A stretch of 42,637 bases of DNA from CAYJLW01 sp964370965 (GTDB taxonomy: Bacteria; Actinomycetota; Acidimicrobiia; UBA2766), in the NCBI GenBank assembly GCA_964370965.1, contig CAYJLW010000036.1, positions 1 through 42,637 on the forward strand. Direction: 5' to 3'. Every line of letters begins with the position of its first letter. The stretch's first letter is position 1. The notes below the pieces were generated by a model. That model saw nothing but the letters and a program-made list of their open reading frames with translations. It was not told the origin of the DNA and did not search any database. A program made the translations under genes and the position numbers. Below, piece after piece: positions 39,638 to 42,637 of this stretch.

Positions 39638-42295
39638 TCACCGGGGCGGGGGCGTCACCCCCGGCAGCCCACGCAGGTAGTGGGCGACGACGTCCGCGGG
39701 GACGGCGAATCCGAGGCCGTCGGCGAGCATCTTCTTGGACACGACCACGCCCACGACCTCGGCCCGGTCACTCAGGAGCGGACCGCCGCTGTTCCCCGGG
39801 TTGATCGGTGTGTCGGTCTGCAGCACGCGCTGGCCGCGGACGTCCCGGCCGAGGGCACTCACCATCCCCTTCGTGAAGGTGTGCAGGAGGCCGAGCGGGT
39901 TGCCGATCGCGAACACGGTGTCCCCGACGCAGACCGAGCCCACCGAGGCGAGACGCAAGGGCGCCACCCCCGCCGGGGGCACCGCCAGAAACGCCAAGTC
40001 CGCCGCCGGCACGACCGAGAGCACGGCGGCGTCGGCAGCGGGGCCGTCCCCGAGACGCACCTGCAGGCGGGCGAGCCCCTCGACGACATGGGCGTTGGTG
40101 ACGACCAGGGTGTCGTCGCGCAGGAAGAAGCCGGTGCCGATCACCTCCTCGCCGTCGGTGACGCCCACGACCCCGGGGGAGGCCCGCCGGTAGACCTCGC
40201 GGGCCTCCAGGGCACCCTTCGCCACGGTGCCGGGGTCGGTGGAAGGGGCAGGTGGGAGCACCGGCTCGGCCCGCGGTCCGGGCGCCGCCGGAGACGAGGG
40301 CCCGGCGGTGGCGTCGGGCGCGACGCCGGAGGCATCGTCGGTGGCGGCGTCACCGACGATGCGGACGACGTCCACCACGTCCGGGGCGGACACGTCGTGG
40401 CGGGACTGATCCCCCGCCACTGCCGCCCGGACAGGTTCCGGGGGGATGTCCAGCATCTCGAAGACCCGCTCGAGCTGGCGCGCCTCCTTCGGGGAGACCT
40501 CGCCGTCGGCGGCTGCGATCCCGACCAGGGCCTCCCCGACGGACTTGCGCTCGGAGTAGCCGAACGCGTCGAGTTGGCGGCGAACGGCGGCGACGCCCGG
40601 CGGGGCGAGGAGCAGGTGGGCGAGCCGGGCCTCCAGCCGCCGCCTGTCGTCCTCCCCCAGGTCCAGGTTGCGCTCGATGTGGGCGGCGAGCGCCTGCTTC
40701 TCCACGTCGTCCACGCCCCCGTCGGCGGCCGCGACGGCGACAGCAAGGTGGAGCAGGACCGCCGCCGCCGTCCACACAGACGACGGCGCGTCGGGCGCCC
40801 TCGGCCCCGTCCGGAACAGCACGACCCTGTTCACCCTCCCGAGGCCGGCGCCCCCGAAACGGATGTCCGGCTCGACGCCCCAACCGAGGCGTCCCAGCAC
40901 CTGCAACAGGGCGACGTTCTCCGCCTTCGTGAGGGTCCCGGGCGTCGCCGCCGGCCAGCGGGCGACGAGTTCGGGCGCCCCCACTGACGCCAGCGCGGCG
41001 CCGTCGGGGACGAGCGCGGCGAGCCAGCGGTCCAGGTTGACGAGCTCGTCGCCCTCGGGCCGGGAGTAGAGGTCGTCGAAGAGGTCGGCAGGCATGCTGG
41101 CCGCGGCCGCCAAGCCGGCCTTCTGGTCGGGCCGGCGGGCGACGAAACGGCTGTAGGAATCCAGGTCGCCGGCCACGTCGACGGCGAGCTTCGCCAGCGC
41201 GCGGTAAGGGCCGGCGAGGGTCGCCGCGTCCGGGAGGCCGGGGAACGCCAACTCCATCTCCCCGCCGAACGACGGGCTCGCCGGCCGGTAGAGGAGACCG
41301 AGGGGTGGGGCTCGTTGCGCCAGGACCATCCCCGTGCCGTGGGCGGCGGCGTATCGCCGGAGGAACAGGAGGCGGAACTCCTGGGGCGCCCGTCTGAGCT
41401 GCAGGGGCGGCTTCGTGTCGGGGTGCCGCAGCCACCACGCGTACGCCCAACCCGCCGGTAGCGGTGCGCCAGCCCCGGAGAGCTGGGCGAGGGCCATGTG
41501 GACGACGAGGGGAAGACCCCGCCTGTCGAGGTCGGCGCGGTCGTCAGGGATGAGCACGGCGGGATCGGTGTCCGTCCAGTTCCAGGCGCCGCCGGCGGCG
41601 AGGAGGGCCTGGAGGACGTCGAGGAGGTCGAGGCCGTAGCGCCGGAAGGAGGGCTGCGCGCCGTAGAGGGCAAGGAGACGCACGACCTCGTCGTGGACGT
41701 CCGGGGTCTCCCCGCCCTCGCCGGCCGCGATCAGCTCCCAGAGGCGCCGCTCGAGGCCGTAGAAGTAGAGGAACACGAAGCCGACGTTCACCCCGGGGCG
41801 GTCCCTTCCGGTGGCGAGCCACTCCAGGTACGCAGCCCGTGTCTGGGGCGGGATCTCGCCGTAGGACGGCCAGTAGGGGAGCCCGGCACCGCCGCGGTCG
41901 GGGCGGGCGGTGTCGACGGGCAGCCGGGGGTCGATCAGCGCCGGCTCCATGACGAGTCCGCTCAGGGAGGCGAGGCCGGGACCGGCGTACAGGAGACCCC
42001 CGGGGATGCGGTAGCCGGCGACGACGACCTCGTGACCCGCCGGCACCCAGGCACCGGCGTCGTGGGTGAGATGTCGTTCGTCCCGCCTGTCCCGCAACCA
42101 GCCCGCTGCCTTCCCGGTGACGTCGTCCAACCAGCTCCGCTGAGCCGGCGCCGGGGGGGCCTGCCACCGGGCGGGGGGCTGCCTCTCTGCACCGGGGCCG
42201 GGGGTCTGGACGTGGCCGGTCCATTGGGCGCCGTCCCACCACCGCGTCAGCGCCTGCTGCCAGGGATCCGGGTACCACCCGGCGGGCTGGGTCAC
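39638..42295 (-). CDS. DUF2510-TerB-like-trypsin/HtrA serine protease fusion
   Basis: An 885-residue protein with an unusual chain of domains. Residues 4-30 are DUF2510 (WYPDPWQQALTRWWDGAQW). Residues 100-300 match the TerB_N type (IDPRLPVDTARPD, YWPSYGEIPPQTRAAYLEWL, FVFLYFYGLERRLW). Two TerB-like acidic helices follow near 545 and 600 (AADGGVDDVEKQAL; IAAADGEVSPKEARQLE). After a Pro/Ala linker, residues 715-880 are an S1-type protease with a complete triad: H736 (TNAHVVEG), D766 (AADLAFLAV) and S836 (NPGNSGGPLL). No signal peptide or membrane span is visible, so it is probably cytoplasmic. GTG start overlaps a short upstream ORF. I infer a stress- or phage-linked protease triggered through the TerB part. 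Confidence 0.8.
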   Translation of the reverse strand: MTQPAGWYPDPWQQALTRWWDGAQWTGHVQTPGPGAERQPPARWQAPPAPAQRSWLDDVTGKAAGWLRDRRDERHLTHDAGAWVPAGHEVVVAGYRIPGGLLYAGPGLASLSGLVMEPALIDPRLPVDTARPDRGGAGLPYWPSYGEIPPQTRAAYLEWLATGRDRPGVNVGFVFLYFYGLERRLWELIAAGEGGETPDVHDEVVRLLALYGAQPSFRRYGLDLLDVLQALLAAGGAWNWTDTDPAVLIPDDRADLDRRGLPLVVHMALAQLSGAGAPLPAGWAYAWWLRHPDTKPPLQLRRAPQEFRLLFLRRYAAAHGTGMVLAQRAPPLGLLYRPASPSFGGEMELAFPGLPDAATLAGPYRALAKLAVDVAGDLDSYSRFVARRPDQKAGLAAAASMPADLFDDLYSRPEGDELVNLDRWLAALVPDGAALASVGAPELVARWPAATPGTLTKAENVALLQVLGRLGWGVEPDIRFGGAGLGRVNRVVLFRTGPRAPDAPSSVWTAAAVLLHLAVAVAAADGGVDDVEKQALAAHIERNLDLGEDDRRRLEARLAHLLLAPPGVAAVRRQLDAFGYSERKSVGEALVGIAAADGEVSPKEARQLERVFEMLDIPPEPVRAAVAGDQSRHDVSAPDVVDVVRIVGDAATDDASGVAPDATAGPSSPAAPGPRAEPVLPPAPSTDPGTVAKGALEAREVYRRASPGVVGVTDGEEVIGTGFFLRDDTLVVTNAHVVEGLARLQVRLGDGPAADAAVLSVVPAADLAFLAVPPAGVAPLRLASVGSVCVGDTVFAIGNPLGLLHTFTKGMVSALGRDVRGQRVLQTDTPINPGNSGGPLLSDRAEVVGVVVSKKMLADGLGFAVPADVVAHYLRGLPGVTPPPR

Positions 42296-42351
42296 GACAC
42301 GGCTCCGGCGTCGTCCCGCACCTGCGGGACCGGCTCCTGCTCCGACGACAT
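42292..42351 (-). CDS. Short upstream ORF, 19 aa, translationally coupled
   Basis: ATG 42351 follows a near-ideal ribosome binding site (GGGGAGGTGCC), encodes MSSEQEPVPQVRDDAGAVS and stops at TGA that overlaps the GTG of the protease fusion gene (GTGA). The downstream gene has no ribosome binding site of its own, so this leader ORF may deliver ribosomes to it. Confidence 0.45.
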   Translation of the reverse strand: MSSEQEPVPQVRDDAGAVS

Positions 42352-42518
42352 GGCACCTCCCCCCGCCCGGCCCGACGCTGCCGGACCGTCACACCGTGGC
42401 CCCCGCAGGGTACCGAACCCGCCGGCAGCGGCGCCGGGCAAGGCGCAGAGCCGGCTCGCGGGTTCCGCCGCGGCTGCGCTCGTGGCTGCCGACGCCCCTG
42501 CCACCCGCCCGGCGGACC

Positions 42519-42566
42519 CAGAGTGATGCCGTTCTCACGGTATTCCGGGACAACGGCATCACTTCA
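42519..42566. repeat. Hairpin repeat family 2, copy c
   Basis: Arms AGTGATGCCG and CGGCATCACT pair; the core GGTATTCCGGGACAACG matches copy b. It is 9.9 kb from copies a and b. Confidence 0.85.
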
Positions 42567-42637
42567 CAAGACGGACAGCGCCAAAGTGAAGCTCCTATGT
42601 CAAGAGGGAAGTTCTAGGCGGCTTCGGCGGTGTTGGC
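42567..42637. other. Window end, lower GC, no gene seen
   Basis: The last 70 bases are clearly less GC-rich than the rest (for example AAGTGAAGCTCCTATGTCAA) and start with a partial family-2 arm (CAAAGTGAAG). It may be the edge of an insertion element or foreign DNA, but too little is present to tell. Confidence 0.35.

Noticed and set aside
42594..42616. Mini ORF MSRGKF near the window end
   Set aside because: Too short to support; no ribosome binding site and at the edge of the window.
1..42637. tRNA or rRNA genes
   Set aside because: I saw no cloverleaf-type sequence or rRNA signature on either strand.

Overview
The window is very GC-rich and reads as chromosomal DNA of an actinomycete-like bacterium (Actinomycetota; an acidimicrobiial or related lineage is my best guess from gene content only). 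Support comes from GTG and TTG starts, a steroid side-chain type operon with a KstR-like operator, an actinobacterial-type LexA box, DUF2510 and SARP/BTAD domains, and many promoters whose -10 hexamer lies 5-8 bases before the start codon (leaderless style).

Layout. 1-3912 (minus): an operon of acyl-CoA dehydrogenase, two MaoC-fold hydratase subunits, an Ltp2-type thiolase-fold aldolase and a DUF35 protein. This is the gene set used to remove the last three carbons of a sterol side chain, and a KstR-like palindrome lies in its promoter. 4077-13473: a DUF559/AbiEi-like endonuclease-fold gene and a complete four-gene Wadjet system (JetABCD, DUF2397/DUF2398/SMC-like/DUF2399). 13578-16110: gene debris, a MazEF module between short direct repeats, a lipoprotein, an ATC-hydrolase-family protein and a small unknown gene. 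16237-21618: a 1793-residue secreted protein. 22098-24753: a small membrane protein, an assembly gap, an AhpD-like protein and a PcfJ-domain protein behind a LexA-box promoter. 24984-28677: a SARP-type regulator and a radical SAM protein. 28796-31819 (minus): a YbhFSR-like ABC-2 exporter with the usual double ATPase split into two genes. 32348-35324: GMC oxidoreductase and diacylglycerol-kinase-family protein. 35359-39485: MmgE/PrpD, GroES-like, UbiB-like kinase and a small membrane protein. 39638-42295 (minus): a DUF2510-TerB-serine protease fusion.

The least expected structure is a family of about 55-bp hairpin repeats (six copies). They bracket the DUF559 gene, then the Wadjet operon, and separately the giant secreted protein, as if marking cassette borders. 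Arm substitutions partly compensate one another and the loop is inverted in two copies. A second, 48-bp hairpin family (three copies) lies in other intergenic regions.

All functional calls are from reading the sequence; no database search was possible.
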